DNA of 64,000 bases from Antedon mediterranea. Taxonomy: Eukaryota; Echinodermata; Crinoidea; Comatulida; Antedonidae. Positions 9,638-21,745 of this stretch are shown here, one piece after another. Location of the stretch: the NCBI RefSeq assembly GCF_964355755.1, contig NC_092673.1, positions 129,001-193,000 on the forward strand. The letters run 5' to 3'. The notes under the pieces were generated by a model. The model saw nothing but the letters and a program-made list of their open reading frames with translations. It did not search any database and was not told the origin of the DNA. Each line of letters begins with the position of its first letter. Position 1 is the first letter of the stretch. The position numbers and the translations under genes were made by a program.

Positions 9638-12600
9638 CTGTAATACAAATATATATCTTTATTAAAGGTACACCGCCGTGAAATAAGTGTGCAAATTATC
9701 AATCTCCAAATACGACTATGTCCCCAGTATCATGGAAAATTTGGTAATACAGCATGTGTAGACCTATTACATGCGGTGCTGTATCACGAGAGGTTTGGTT
9801 ATTGAGATGCACGAAGTTAATTCACTTAATTTTTCCGTAAACAGTAAAAAAATGTCTTTCGCATGGTATTTTGATTATTCGTCGTGTGAACAAAAGAAGT
9901 AATATTTCATATAATTTATCTGTGACGAAAAATCATAAAGTTAATTGATTTTGCATCTCATTTTTTTATATTAAAATGCATTTATATTTGGAAAATAAAT
10001 TCCATTCTGGTGTGTACACATATCTGGCTTGTGTGCCAAATGTGCATACACCTGTTGTAAGTCCTTATCCACCCCTAACCCAGTTTATATTTCAGAAAAG
10101 TAGGGGGTTACCAGTGTGTACTGGTCCATCCAGTCTCTGCAATCGTTGTGGATAGACGAACGAGTGTTCATTGCGCAATATTTTTCCGATATATTTAATA
10201 TTAATCATTGGATTAATATTCGTGGTTGAACCATTAAAAAAATAAACAGGGAAAATGCAGAGATTTGAATAATTAACAGGTGTCCAGCATACGCCTTCCG
10301 CTGTCCTGTGAAATTAATTATTTGGAGGAAACTTCTGCACCGAGCGTGAGAAGAAAATGGCTTAGGTATGGTTTTATTTTTATTTATCTTTATTTAAATG
10401 TGTGGTAATTTAGTTTAGTCTACACAGTTTATAATTTGAATGCCTGGCATACATTGTGATTATTATTTAGATTTTCATATACACTTAGGAATAAAAAAGA
10501 TGAAGATATTTACCACTTTGAAGAATTTTGGTTCAGGCCATTGAATGAAAATTCGCTTGTGAATATACATTTTAAAAGCTCCGCCAAATAGCAATGCAAA
10601 GGCAACAACAATTCCCACAACAAGAAACGAAATGATAAGGTCACCTGAAATGTATAAATAAAACTCAGTTATAATAGTGGTACACAGGAAGTTTTAAGTT
10701 GTTGTATCAACGTTCGAATTGAAAGGGTGTCATGCAGTATTTCAGATCCACAATTATCTCGCCGATAGACCTTTTTTTTGGCAGATAGAAGAAAATTCGT
10801 TAATTTTTGTTACGGTCAGAATTGCACCGGTAAACTATTCTAATACTCCAATGTTTACATACTTCTACTACCGGTATATTGCACTGCGACTGTAGTTGAA
10901 ATGTGTCTCTCAGTCATAATGGGTTGTTTTATGGTCACCAAATCTGAAAACAGAAGACGGAAAATGGTGAATGGTATATACGTTAAATGTATCGTGCTAA
11001 AACGGTATATTTTGTCGATATAAATAGCCCTAGTCAGTTATGCTGAGCAAAGTAGCCATCATCACTGTTTTTACCATTGCCATTTTTACTGGAAACAAGC
11101 GTACAGAGTGTCATCTAGCTTTCGAAATTATTTGAAAGTTCGTTACAACATGAATAAAATATAAATACCTTCTTTTATACATTGAAAATCATAATGTATA
11201 CTGGTTGGAGGACCCTCGATTTCAAGAGCGTCTACTTGAATAATGCGCCGTAGTTCCAAATAGACAATTATGTTCTCTGTGACGTTGCACGGAACATTTA
11301 AGTTAATATTATTCACTGTTAATTCTTCGTTCACACTTTCACGTAATGATTTTCCAATATAGTTTCCCGTAATGCGGTATAAATACTCATGGGTTCCTAG
11401 TTCAACCGTCTCCCATTGTAGGGACAAGACATGTTCTGATGCTGTAGGGGTACTGGCGTGTATGATCAAGGAAACTATAAAGAGAACAATTAATGTAACA
11501 TTTCAGAATTGTACGATAAATGTGACATTATACACATTTAAGTCGTGCGAAAGGCGGATTGAACAGTCACTCCGAATGTATTGACAATGGGGAAAACACA
11601 TTGACTCTAGAATTAGAGAAAACAAATCAAATTATTATATATGCTGGTACTTGCTGATTTTATGAATGTTAAAAAATGTCATTATCATTATCGTACTCAC
11701 CGGTGGGGAAGGTACTGGCAATTGAACTCCATTCGCTAAACGTGTGAGCTAATAACGAAAACCTTGATCGAACTTGAAATTCATACTTATCTGCTGTCGT
11801 AACTTCCTCAATAGTCATCTGCATTTTACGTTGTTGTTGTTTAGTCTAATAAAAAACGTTAATCTTATATTAATGATCATTGCTCAGCAAACATTCGAAG
11901 GGAAATATGGCATCTTATATTAATGATCATGGCTCAGGCAAACATTCGAAGGGAAATATGGCATCTTATATTAATGATCATGGCTCAGCAAACATTCGAA
12001 GGGAAATATGGCCAAAAATATATGTTGTTTCAATTGCTTTTAAAAGCTTTCTACATTGTTTAATAACGTGGTATTCATAAATAAAAATTCTTTTTTTACC
12101 TTTTTCCATGTTTCATTTAAACGTCTGTAACGAAGTTGAAACCACAATGAATTACAGTAGATGCAATATTCTTGTAATTCCCAGAATACAGTGACGTTTG
12201 ATTCAACTACTGACAATTTATTAATAACTGGTGGCAAAGGAATGGCTGAAAATAAAAGTCACTCGAGTCAACTCAGGTAACATTTTAAATTTATTATTAG
12301 GTCAGTAAGTATTATAGATTCGATTATGTTCCCTTTTAAAAAGTAGGCCCACTAACTAAGGTAGGCCATGTTTGGAAAATTTAATATCTCATACAAAAGG
12401 ATTCAAGGCCAACTGTGTTTGGAAAGGAAATATTGAAACACTACAAAGAAATCTACTAAAGGTCGGACAAATTTTGTAGTATTGTATTATTATTATTTAT
12501 TTTTATAAAGGTTAAATGCTTGTGTATATGTGTTACAAAATTGGTTATAAGTAATCAATTATTAGTACTATCAAAATCAATTCAACCATTTTTTAATAAC

Positions 12601-13978
12601 GAAAACGTACAGGAATGTTATTTTTTAGGAATTACATTTAAGATTATCATTTTCATCATGTTTATTACTGCTGTGCTAAATATAAACATATACATACCTT
12701 CATCATGAGAATCAAATTTGGTTGTTGTAGTAGCAGTACCAAACATATTGGTAACTGTTACTCGCACTAAATGTTCTTTCATCGGATTCCCATCACTTTC
12801 AAAAACTCTGCACGTGTTGTATTTCTTATTAGAACAGTCGATCCAAGTTTTGGAACTGTCTCTATAAAAACACAAAATGCTGCTTTATATCGTTTTATAT
12901 ATTTCTATATTTTTTATTCTATTTTCTATATAAGTTTAGTGCATTCATTAGTGATAAAATGTGCCTTTTTTTAAAGTTATTTGTACCATCATGAATAACT
13001 TATGTATACTAATGATGTTAGTACAAAAATATAATTGTTACCTTATTTTGCATTAGGGCTTCTATATTTAATTATGCATAGTAAACGTAACATTTTGGGT
13101 TACTTTTATTTATTAGTAAAAATAGAAATTTCTTACTGAAATTGAAAATTATAAACAACTCTAACTCCGGTAAATTCCGTCGACCATTCGCACCAATAAT
13201 CAACAATATTTGTGGATCTACAGTGTAGAGTTGGAGACGATGGCATGACTACAAGATATCAAATTATATAGACCTGATAAATATTGTTACACTCACTAAC
13301 TATAAGCACGGTTTGTAATATTTACGAATAAAGAAAACACCAATTTAAATAAAACAATTTCTAGGATAATCTTTAAGTAAAGGCAACATAAGGAAATATC
13401 ACTTATTTAAACTTAAATTTAAAGAAAAGCAGAACTTAGTGGCCATTAATAATGTTTTTGTTATGTTTCTAAACTTACTACCAACTGTTAATGCCGATAT
13501 CGAGTTAACTTTGAATTTTCCTAAAAAACATTCGATCCATTGTTCATAATCATTGTCATAAGTCATTGTTAGGTTGGTTAACGTGAGAATAGCTTGTGTA
13601 CTTGAGATCACGGCAGTATTGTTGGCTGTAATAGGTACATCTTTGCCGTCGATATTCCATCTAATATCCGAGGCATTCCACGATGTGTCTTTTTTATCTA
13701 ACGTACATGTGAAGTTCAGATCGGAACCAGCAAGCTGATATGGATCTATAGGCGTCAGATCGAGTACTACAGTAAAACAAAAAGATAATTAAGATTAAAT
13801 TGAACTATAATGGATCACCTCCAAATTAGCTTTAGATCATGATAATCCATATAGTATTCTGGCCTACACATTTTTACTTACTTGGTGTACCACTGGAAAA
13901 GCAGATAATGGTCGAAATAATTTGGAACGTCCACAATGGAATGGTCAAGGATTTGTGGCTTGAGATTCCTGTCATCAT
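8990..13978 (-). CDS. gp130/Domeless-like class I cytokine receptor, complete, 10 exons, 692 aa
   Basis: Minus-strand coding exons: 13882-13978, 13482-13766, 13137-13248, 12698-12861, 12100-12245, 11701-11818, 11169-11474, 10872-10943, 10514-10644, 8990-9637. All introns are GT-AG, every phase matches, and the total of 2079 nt ends at TAA. In order: signal peptide (1-30); Ig domain (Cys53, Trp69, Cys112); cytokine-receptor homology D1 with four cysteines (137, 147, 174, 182) and a C-x-W motif (147-149); D2 with a WSXWS variant FSEWS (295-299); an FN3-like domain (308-409); a transmembrane helix (436-457); box-1-like WPEP (469-472); and a tail with about 15 tyrosines. In this family box 1 docks JAK kinases, and ligand-driven dimerisation activates STATs at the plasma membrane. 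The ligand is unknown. The Ig-CHD-FN3 order resembles gp130 but with one FN3 instead of three. No soluble-receptor exon is evident. Confidence 0.9.
10040..10140 (-). repeat. Possible degenerate SINE-tail fragment in the last receptor intron
   Basis: It contains AGGGGGTTACC..GTGTACTGGTCC and GTCCTTATCC, echoing GGGGTAACCCCCTAC and AGTCCTTATCC in the SINE at 17415-17782, but with other spacing. It may be a diverged relative. Confidence 0.3.
10514..10644 (-). CDS. Cytokine receptor exon 9: transmembrane helix and box 1
   Basis: It encodes the 22-residue hydrophobic run beginning LIISFLVVGIVV, then a basic stop-transfer segment (KMYIHKR) and IFIQWPEPKFF. W-P-x-P with flanking aromatics fits the proline-rich box 1 that binds JAK FERM domains. 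The donor is GTG|GTAAAT. Confidence 0.9.
11701..13248 (-). CDS. Cytokine receptor exons 3-6: cytokine-receptor homology module
   Basis: Exons 13137-13248 and 12698-12861 encode D1 with its four cysteines and DYWCEWS. Exons 12100-12245 and 11701-11818 encode D2, starting IPLPPVINKLSV and VTVFWELQ and ending YEFQVRSR...FSEWS. The D1/D2 hinge PLPPV lies at the start of 12100-12245. The intron between the D2 exons holds a 50-bp triplication (11863-12011). Confidence 0.88.
11863..12011. repeat. Tandem triplication, about 50-bp unit, intronic
   Basis: Three copies of a unit containing CTTATATTAATGATCAT and AACATTCGAAGGGAAATATGG lie in the intron between the two D2 exons of the cytokine receptor. 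Confidence 0.9.
13482..13766 (-). CDS. Cytokine receptor exon 2: N-terminal Ig-like domain
   Basis: It encodes residues 33-127. Cys53 (NFTC), Trp69 (IRWNIDG) and Cys112 (WIECF) are spaced as in an Ig fold, with an ILTLTNL strand before the second cysteine. Several N-x-S/T sequons are present. In gp130 the corresponding domain contacts a second ligand site. Confidence 0.85.
13882..13978 (-). CDS. Cytokine receptor exon 1: signal peptide
   Basis: It starts ATGATG at 13978 and encodes 32 residues with the hydrophobic core IPLWTFQIISTIICF, then A|GTAAGT. Phase 1 matches exon 2. The first of two adjacent ATGs was chosen; the second is equally possible. Confidence 0.85.
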
Positions 13979-16900
13979 CTTTGGAACAATCAAAATATAG
14001 TTTTTAAAACATGATGCAATAAAGAGAAAGAAACGCCAAGAAAATAAATAATAAGTATATAAAATATAATGAATATAACCCGCTTGCTATGCCGCAATAT
14101 TATTTACATTTAATATTCATTTGAACACAATCATTGGTTTGTGTCCATGTTTACAAATTTACATTGTATTGATGTTCTTATCTCCCCACGTCCCCCCACC
14201 ATTGATGTTACTAAATTATTACGGTACGCTATTCTTTGTGTTCGCGTGTGCTTTATTCAAGAATGCATGGTATTGGAATGCTACATCATTATAAAAGTTG
14301 CTGCTTTTCAAAAGATTGTATCTAAGGCTTTAACAGCAAACAAAAAGTAATACAACTCAGATATAAACAGTGAAAAGAATGGTTAAAGGTCGTTAATAAT
14401 GGCCATAGAATTTACTTTGCAACGTGATTATGAAGTTGAATTCAATGAGTTGTTATTATGCTAATAATATTATTTTACCACAGATGAAAAAATAATCATC
14501 GGTTTACAAGTTTGCCAACTTCATTTAAAATATCGGTAATTAAGCAAAATTCGAAATGTTCCCGAAAATTGCACAAACCAGCTTTCAATTAGCGTAAAGA
14601 TCTCATTAATTTCTTCAACAATTCCCTGACTGCCACATCGGTCGGATATGAAGTAATACTTCTGTATAGCCTAAACCATTTAGTACGTCATCAAATCGAC
14701 ACGCCCTTAGCCCATAGATGAAATTAAATAACTCACTCTGCTTCTTTATTTATGTTCCAGCAAGAAACTGAGTCAATACTTCATGGTAAACCTGTCACAA
14801 TATAATATAACAAGAAACTGAGTCAATACTTCATGGTAAACCTGTCACAATATATAAGATCTCATTTAAAACTGAGTCAATACTTCATGGTAAACCTGTC
14901 ACAATATAATATAACAAGAAACTGAGTCAATACTTCATGGTAAACCTGTCACAATATATAAGATCTCATTTAATCAAATTGACTCCTTATATTTGTTCAA
15001 TAGTTCTCTGAATATTGATTACACAGGATTAAGCTTTTTACTATAAATAAGGTCAAGAACTATATAAAACAGTAAACAGAGTGGAATCTATAAACACTGG
15101 TCATACAATAAGTTAACACTGTGACTATTCTCGCTGAATTAATTATCACCATTGTATCCTGTCCATGTAATGAATCAGAGTGATCATGATACCTGTATAT
15201 AAATTATTTATTTAATTTATGAAGTGTAAACTCCCAAAATACCATTAGGATAATTAGTGTCATTCATTATTGCATTTAAATAATATATGCCAACAAAATA
15301 CCATTAGGATAATTAGTGTCATTCATTATTGCATTTAAATAATATATGCCAACAGCTCCTTATGTATAGGCCTACTGTTGTCACATCGACAATGAACAAA
15401 CAATTATTTATATTTATTTTATATTCCAATTATTAAGTTTCATATTTGATGTATGTGTATCTGTTACATTTTCAACATCCACAATTTTAATTAATTTACA
15501 ATGGAACCTTGTTGTTGCTATTTGCGGTAATGCTCAAAAGCAACACATAACAACAGACAGATAAGCCTATATAACTCAGTTTTAAGATGTCGTACCCCAT
15601 AGTTCCGACTATAGGACGTGTAATTAGTAGGCTACTCTAAATAAGTAGTGTATTAACACATATTGGCCTAATTAGTTACGTAGCAGCTAAAATACTCACC
15701 TGAGATTTGCACAAACACCGACTAGGTATAGGTATCAATCTTCATAAACGATAGGCCTCATGTATGTCAACACACATAGTAACTCAGAATACTGTGCCGT
15801 TATAACTTACCATAGATAGATTATTGACTTTTATATAGGTCCACGTTTCAATAAATCCATCCATCCATATCATATTGTTATCCTTACGATTTAATATTCA
15901 CCACAATTTAAAAAGAACCAGCTAGGATATATTATAAGTCACCGATTCCAGTTTGTATAACAATAGCAGCATACTAAACGCAAATAAAACACAATTATTT
16001 GTTTCATTTGGCACGAATCCCAGTTCTGAGAAGGCAAATAGGATATATAAATGATTTCCATAATCATTAATTATAACTATGATGAATTATTACATGTTTC
16101 TGATACATGATGATTTTATAATTGCAGGGTATTAATATAAATGATGATGTTTAAATTCAAACGTCTACACTGAGAATAAAATTTTACATTTCGACTAAAG
16201 TAGAACACTCCCTCTGAGTTTTTTTCATTAGGATATAATTATTAATTCAAAAATTACATAACACAAACATTGAACATGACAGCATGAATACTGAAACGTT
16301 TCTATCCTTCAATATTACGTAAATAAATAAAACGTGTTCGATTGGCCCAATGTGGATTTCCAGGTTGTTGAATCACGACATCTCCTCCGAAACGAGACTA
16401 TTTATAATTCCATTAACAGCCGCTCAGTAGAATGCTTTGTATGACCATTAACAATAATGATAATAATATTGATATTCAGAAAGTATTGTGCACTGTGTAC
16501 AGTATGTAAATAAAACACATGCTTGGCGTCATGGTTAATGCATTAAGATATATAGCAATTTAAAATAAATACTATAAAATTTGATAATCGATAATCGATT
16601 TACAGCGGCCATTTGACCGACGTAATGTACCAAAGGTGTGTTTTTATCTCAAAGATAACTAAAAGGCAATTTCTTTACTATCTTTAGACTCCAATAATAA
16701 CTTATATAGAAGGATCTTCAATTGGACGGTCCATATAGGATACTTGAGATGAGATGGACGTAATAATTATTTATTAAATAAAATAAAATCTTACCAGACT
16801 GTAGTGATAGGTCTTAACACAAATTGTACAAAGCTGTATACGTAATCCTTGGACAGTGTGTACCTGAATTCAATCACAGACTAATATAAATTTAGAAGGA

Positions 16901-17414
16901 AACGAGATAGATTTTATCAATCAATTGTATCATGGTCAATTTGACACAATAACAGGATATCCAGGTGAGACAACTCAGAATAGGGAATTTAAATGTCAAA
17001 ACACCGATTCATTGCGAAGGAAACGTGAGCAGTGATAAAGTGCTTGAAATTTACTATTCACCGCAATTTGCGCAATTATTAAAAATCAATTGTATTTACT
17101 GTTACAACCTACGGTTGAGATATAATTAACTGTTATATTTTAAATGTATAGCGGTAAAATGACCGATTAGATAACTCTGTAGCTTCATAATTATTTAGAT
17201 AATTAAGAAGAATTAAAACGAAACAACGTTGCTTTATTCTGAATTGTTAAGTTGTATTTAGAATATTTGAGTTTGAGTTTGAGCATGGATGGAGTCTAAC
17301 CATCCTATTTGAGTTTGAGCATGGATGGAGTCTAACCATCCTAATTCCTTTCTCCTTGTATTTCTCAGTTATCTAATATTTTATGTAATCATTTGAATTG
17401 TTAAGAAAGTTTCA
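13979..17414. other. Gene-free stretch upstream of the cytokine receptor
   Basis: No supported gene. It should hold the receptor promoter, and perhaps a non-coding 5' exon. Recent tandem duplications are visible: about 14758-14971 (a roughly 110-bp unit twice, each made of two roughly 50-bp parts with GAGTCAATACTTCATGG), 15237-15355 (a 62-bp unit twice) and 17270-17342 (a 36-bp unit twice, GAGCATGGATGGAGTCTAAC). Confidence 0.5.
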
Positions 17415-17782
17415 ATATTTTTTTTTATTTTTTTTTATTTATTCGACTTCTCACTAACTCAGTTAGTGAAGGATCTGGACCAACAGGTGGTAAACACCTC
17501 TAAAACGGTCCAGTCCCAATTTGCACAGTGGCTGTGTGTGACAGTGGCTGTGTTTGTGTGGACTAGTACACCGGGGTAACCCCCTACTCGTCTCGAAAGA
17601 TGTACTAGGTTCTTTAAAGTGCGCATGAGCTATGTGTACACTGGACCTACGGTTTATAGTCCTTATCCGAGAAGATTCGTTCTACCACCAGAACCATGGA
17701 GCGAGTGAGCCTCGAACCCTTGAAGTTATGGCTACGTAATTACCGTTCCACTGTCTTAACCGCTCGGCCACTCACTCGCTCT
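17415..17782 (-). mobile_element. tRNA-derived SINE
   Basis: Read on the minus strand, the head contains TGGCCGAGCGGTTAAG (A box, 17755-17770) and GGGTTCGAGGCTC (B box, about 17707-17719), as in tRNA-Leu/Ser-derived SINEs. A roughly 250-bp tRNA-unrelated body follows, including CGGATAAGGACTATAAACCG and GGGGGTTACCCCGGTG, then an A-rich tail (17415-17442). RNA polymerase III would transcribe such an element from its internal promoter. The head lacks a foldable acceptor stem, so it is not a tRNA gene. No clear target duplication was found. Confidence 0.8.
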
Positions 17783-18239
17783 CTTTATGATTTAAAAATT
17801 CATAAAAATTAACTTAGTGAATAGATTTTACAGATAGTGATAAAATGTATAGACCTGTGTAGACAAATATGTATATTAACAGTCTCATAACTAGGATTTG
17901 GTTCGATACGTTCAGCGTTGCCAGCGATAAAATTTAAATTATGCCGTATCCTGTCTCAAATAATGCCAGATTGGGAAAAAAAATGCCAGATCCCCAAAAT
18001 GTGGCCCTAAACAGCGCCACCAACGGTTTTATGTCTAATAAACGTTTGTAAAACCCCAACTGACACAAAATAGGGCCTAAAATTGTATCCCCATGTCGTA
18101 CAAAATTTATATTTTTAGTTTTGTGAGTAATAACTAATAATTCTAAATATCTGGGGTGCGAAAATGGTAATTGCAAATGACACCAACACCAACCCCCACC
18201 CCCCTACCCCACCCAAAAAAAAAAAACCTGTTACACAGG

Positions 18240-19915
18240 GTTCTAGGACACCTACCCCCTAGACAGTTACCCCCCGGATGTTTACCACCCGGACAACTAC
18301 CCCCTTAGGACAACTACCCCCCCGGACAACTACCCCCTTAGGACAACTACCCCCTTAGGATAACAACCCCCCGGACAACTACCCCCCGGACAACCACCCC
18401 CTTAGGACAACTACCCCCTTAGGATAACTACCCCCCGGGTAACTATTCCCCGGTCAACTACCCCCCCTCCCCCCATCCAAAAGTAGACAAATATATAGGA
18501 CCGGTTTCTGTAAAAATGAAATCATCTGTTTTTAACGGGTGTTTCGAAACTAGAGACCCGAGACCAGAGACCTGACACGAGACCCAATACGAAAAGGGAG
18601 ACCTATATTTGGGTCTCCCTTTTCGTATATTAGGGTCTCCCTTTTCGTATAGTGTGGTCTCTCTTTTCGTATAGTGGGGTCTCCCTTTTCTTATAGTGGG
18701 TCTCCCTTTTCTTATAGTGGGTCTCCCTTTTCGTATATTTGGGTCTCCCATTTTGTATATTTGGGTCTCCCTTTCGTATAATTGGGTCTCCCTTTTCGTA
18801 TATTTAGGTCTCCCTTTTCGTATATTAGGGTCTCCCTTTTCGTATAGTGGGGTCTCCCTTTTCGTATAGTGGGGTCTCCCTTTTCGTATAGTGGGGTCTC
18901 CCTTTTCGTACGTGGGTCTCCCTTTTCGTATATTTAGGTCTCCCTTTTCGTATTGGGTCTCGGGTCTCTGGTCTCTGGTCTCGGGTCTCTAGTTTCGAAA
19001 CACCCGTTTTTAACCGATTATTCTGTTTAACAGCACGCTAGAACCTAGATGTGCTAGATTTAAAGTACCGTATTTATTGAAAAAACGGCCTGGGCTGTTT
19101 ATTGTTTAGGTGGTTTTTAGGTGGACATTTATTGGAAGAAAGTTGTTTATTCAATGGGAGGGGGTATAATCTAATGGAAATAGACGCCGATTATTCCATA
19201 TGATGTTTCATGGGAGTGACATGGTCACCGTTTATTTCAGGGGAATTTATTTAAAGATCGACGTTTATTCGGTGAGTGAACATTGAGGTCAAATATCAAA
19301 AGTGATATTATTCTTCAAGTGTACAAAAATACATATATGACAAATTTGAGACAAAAATTAATTCTTTTAAGACCAGTGGTTATCGAAGCATTGTCCTGAC
19401 GCAAAAATTATTATTATTATTAGCGAACCCAGTCTTTACAGTAAATACAGGGAGTACTATATAATACGTTCGACTATCCTATGATCATGTGTGACAATCT
19501 TCAGTTTATACCAGGCTATATTTATGTTCAATCTTTTACTTTTGTTTACAATAATGAATAGTAATTCGTCAAAGTAACGAATTAAAATATAGTTATTAAT
19601 TCCTATTATACACTGTTGCAGAGTCAGGTTGTTGAATGGTCTGGGTGGTTAGGGTGTTCTAAAGGGATAGTTTTCTGGGTGGTAATTGTCCGGGGGTAAT
19701 TGTTCCTAGGAGGTAATTGTCCGGGGGGTAGTTGTCCTAAGGGGGTTGTTGTCCTAAGGGGGTAGTTGTCCGGGGGGGTATTTGTCCGGGGGGGTATTTG
19801 TCCGGGGGTAGTTGTCCTAAAGGGGTAGTTGTCCTAAGGGGGTAGTGGTCCAGGTGGTGGTTGTCCGGGGGTTAGTTGTCCGGGGGATAAATGTCCAGGG
19901 GATGAATATCCGGAT
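18240..19915. mobile_element. Foldback element with arms of short tandem repeats
   Basis: The left arm (about 18240-18470) is a run of 16-20 bp units such as CCCCCTTAGGACAACTA and CCCCCCGGACAACTA. The right arm (about 19640-19910) carries their inverse complements (TAGTTGTCCTAAGGGGG). The arms are diverged. The roughly 1.1 kb between them contains a 469-bp MITE and unremarkable AT-rich DNA. Boundaries and target duplication were not resolved. No transposase is visible. Confidence 0.65.
18537..19005. mobile_element. 469-bp MITE with 9-bp target duplication
   Basis: Terminal inverted repeats start GGGTGTTTCGAAACTAGAG and end with the complement, followed inward by GACCCGAGACCAGAGACC. The element is flanked by identical GTTTTTAAC (18528-18536 and 19006-19014). 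The interior is a minisatellite of about 20-24 bp with core GGTCTCCCTTTTCGTATA. A 9-bp duplication suits MULE- or Merlin-like elements; no transposase is present to decide. Confidence 0.85.
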
Positions 19916-19961
19916 ACGGTTACGCAGCCATGGAAATTTATAATTTTTGAACTGAAATATG

Positions 19962-21075
19962 AGAGCTGCTCGATGGCCGGGATCTTTGCACTTAATTTCA
20001 AATATGAAAAGATCTTAGCCCACCATAATTAGAAAATAGCAATTATAATTTAAAATAGGAAATAAAAAAAATTATTTTGAGTGTCTCCAGGACCTCAGCC
20101 CCACCATGGTTGATAAGAAAATTTGGACAAATACCTACTCGATGGCCGGAAATGGCACTTAATTTAAAATATGAAAAAAAAAATATATTTATTAGTGTCT
20201 CCATGATCTTAGCCCACCATAGTTCGAAAATGGAAATTATATTTTAAAATAGGAAATCAAAATATATATTAATTGTGTCTCCAGGACCTCGACCCCACCA
20301 TGGTTGGGGCTGAGGTAAGAAAATATGAAAAAAATAGAGCTGCTCAATGGTCGGAAATGGCACTTAATTTCAAATATAAAATAAAAATATATTTATTAGT
20401 ACCTCCAGGATCTTAGCCCATGATAGTTTTGAAAGTACCAATTATAATTTAAAATAGGAAATAAACAAATATATTAAGTGTTTCCAGGACCTCAGCCCCA
20501 CCATGGTTGGGGCTGAGGTAAAACAAATTGGAAAAATAGAGCTGCTAGATGGCCGGAAATGGCACTTAATTTAAAATATGAAATCAAAATATATTTATTA
20601 GTGTCTCCATGATCTTAGCCCACCATAGTTTGAAAATGGCAATTATAATTTAGAATAGGAAATCAAAATATATATTAATTGTGTCTCCAGGACCTCAACC
20701 CCACCATGGTTGGGACTGAGTTAAGAAAATATGAAAAAAATAGAGCTGCTCACTCAATGGCCGGAAATGGCACTTAATTTCAAATGTGAAATAAAAATAT
20801 ATTTATTAGTACCTCCAGGATCTTAGCCCACGATAGTTTTAAAAGTGCCAATTATAATTTAAAATAGGAAATAAAAATATATATTAAGTGTTTCCAGGAC
20901 CTCAGACCCACCATGGTTGGGGCTGAGGTAAAACAAATTGGAAAAATAGAGCTGCTAGATGGCCGGAAATTGCACTTAATTTTATAAAAATGTATAAGAG
21001 TCCCTAGGACCTCGCCCCATCATGGTCACTGAGAGGTGAAGAACATTTGGAAATATAGGGTTGCTACGACGATGC
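19962..21075. repeat. Satellite-like array, about 200-bp unit, dimeric higher-order structure
   Basis: Units restart at GAGCTGCTNNATGGCCGGAAAT near 19964, 20137, 20336, 20538, 20742 and 20949. Each contains ATCTTAGCCCACSATAGTTT and CAGGACCTCAGCCCCACCATGG. Units at 20336 and 20742 share private variants (ACCTCCAGGATCTTAGCCCA), as do those at 20538 and 20949 (CTGCTAGATGGCC), which indicates a roughly 407-bp dimer. No coding potential is seen. Confidence 0.85.
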
Positions 21076-21745
21076 AAATGGAACATAATTTGAAATATGG
21101 AAAATAAATTCTCTAGAAGAAATTCTTTTTAAAATTAGAGCTTCTAGTTACCGGAAATTGCCATTTTAAGGGTTGGGGTGTGGCCACTTATGATTATGAA
21201 CTGAAAAAACAAAACCCCTTTCATAATGTTTTCGTTCAATTGTCTCTATATCTGGGGATCCAATAACCTGCATGGTCTCTGAAATAGAGCAACATAATTG
21301 GCCAATAGCTAGCCTCTTCGGATTTGTTGTGCTGCCTATATCGCACACACGGTAGTTTTCGAGCAGCCTTCCTATCCGAAGAGTCGATGAAGTCCGAAAC
21401 GAAAGGATGGAAGAACTATTGTACGGAAAACCCGAACAGATCTGTTTTTACGATATGATATTGTGTAAGGTGATATGTATTAACAAAATATTTTATTTTT
21501 GTTCTGTGGTAATATTATTTTTTTGGATGTTCAAAAAACACAAAATTATGCCAGATTATGCTAAAAACGGCTAAATAATGCCGCGGCATTATGCCAGATG
21601 CCGTGGGCCTCCAAATAATGCCAAAAAGCATAATAATGCCAGAAATGGCAACTATGGATACGTTTAGGATTAATGTTAGGGTTAGATGTTTGATTACCGC
21701 CATAGCCTAATTGGCCAATATTAAAGTGACGTAACACTATATAAC

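Noticed and set aside
11372-14350. Plus-strand ORFs of 62-70 codons across the cytokine receptor
   Set aside because: They are antisense to confirmed exons or introns, with no features of their own.
17707-17780. tRNA gene on the minus strand
   Set aside because: A and B boxes are present, but the acceptor stem does not pair and an A-rich tail and long body follow; it is a SINE head.
17934-18176. 80-codon minus-strand ORF
   Set aside because: It overlaps low-complexity flanks of the foldback; no domain, splice or homologous support.
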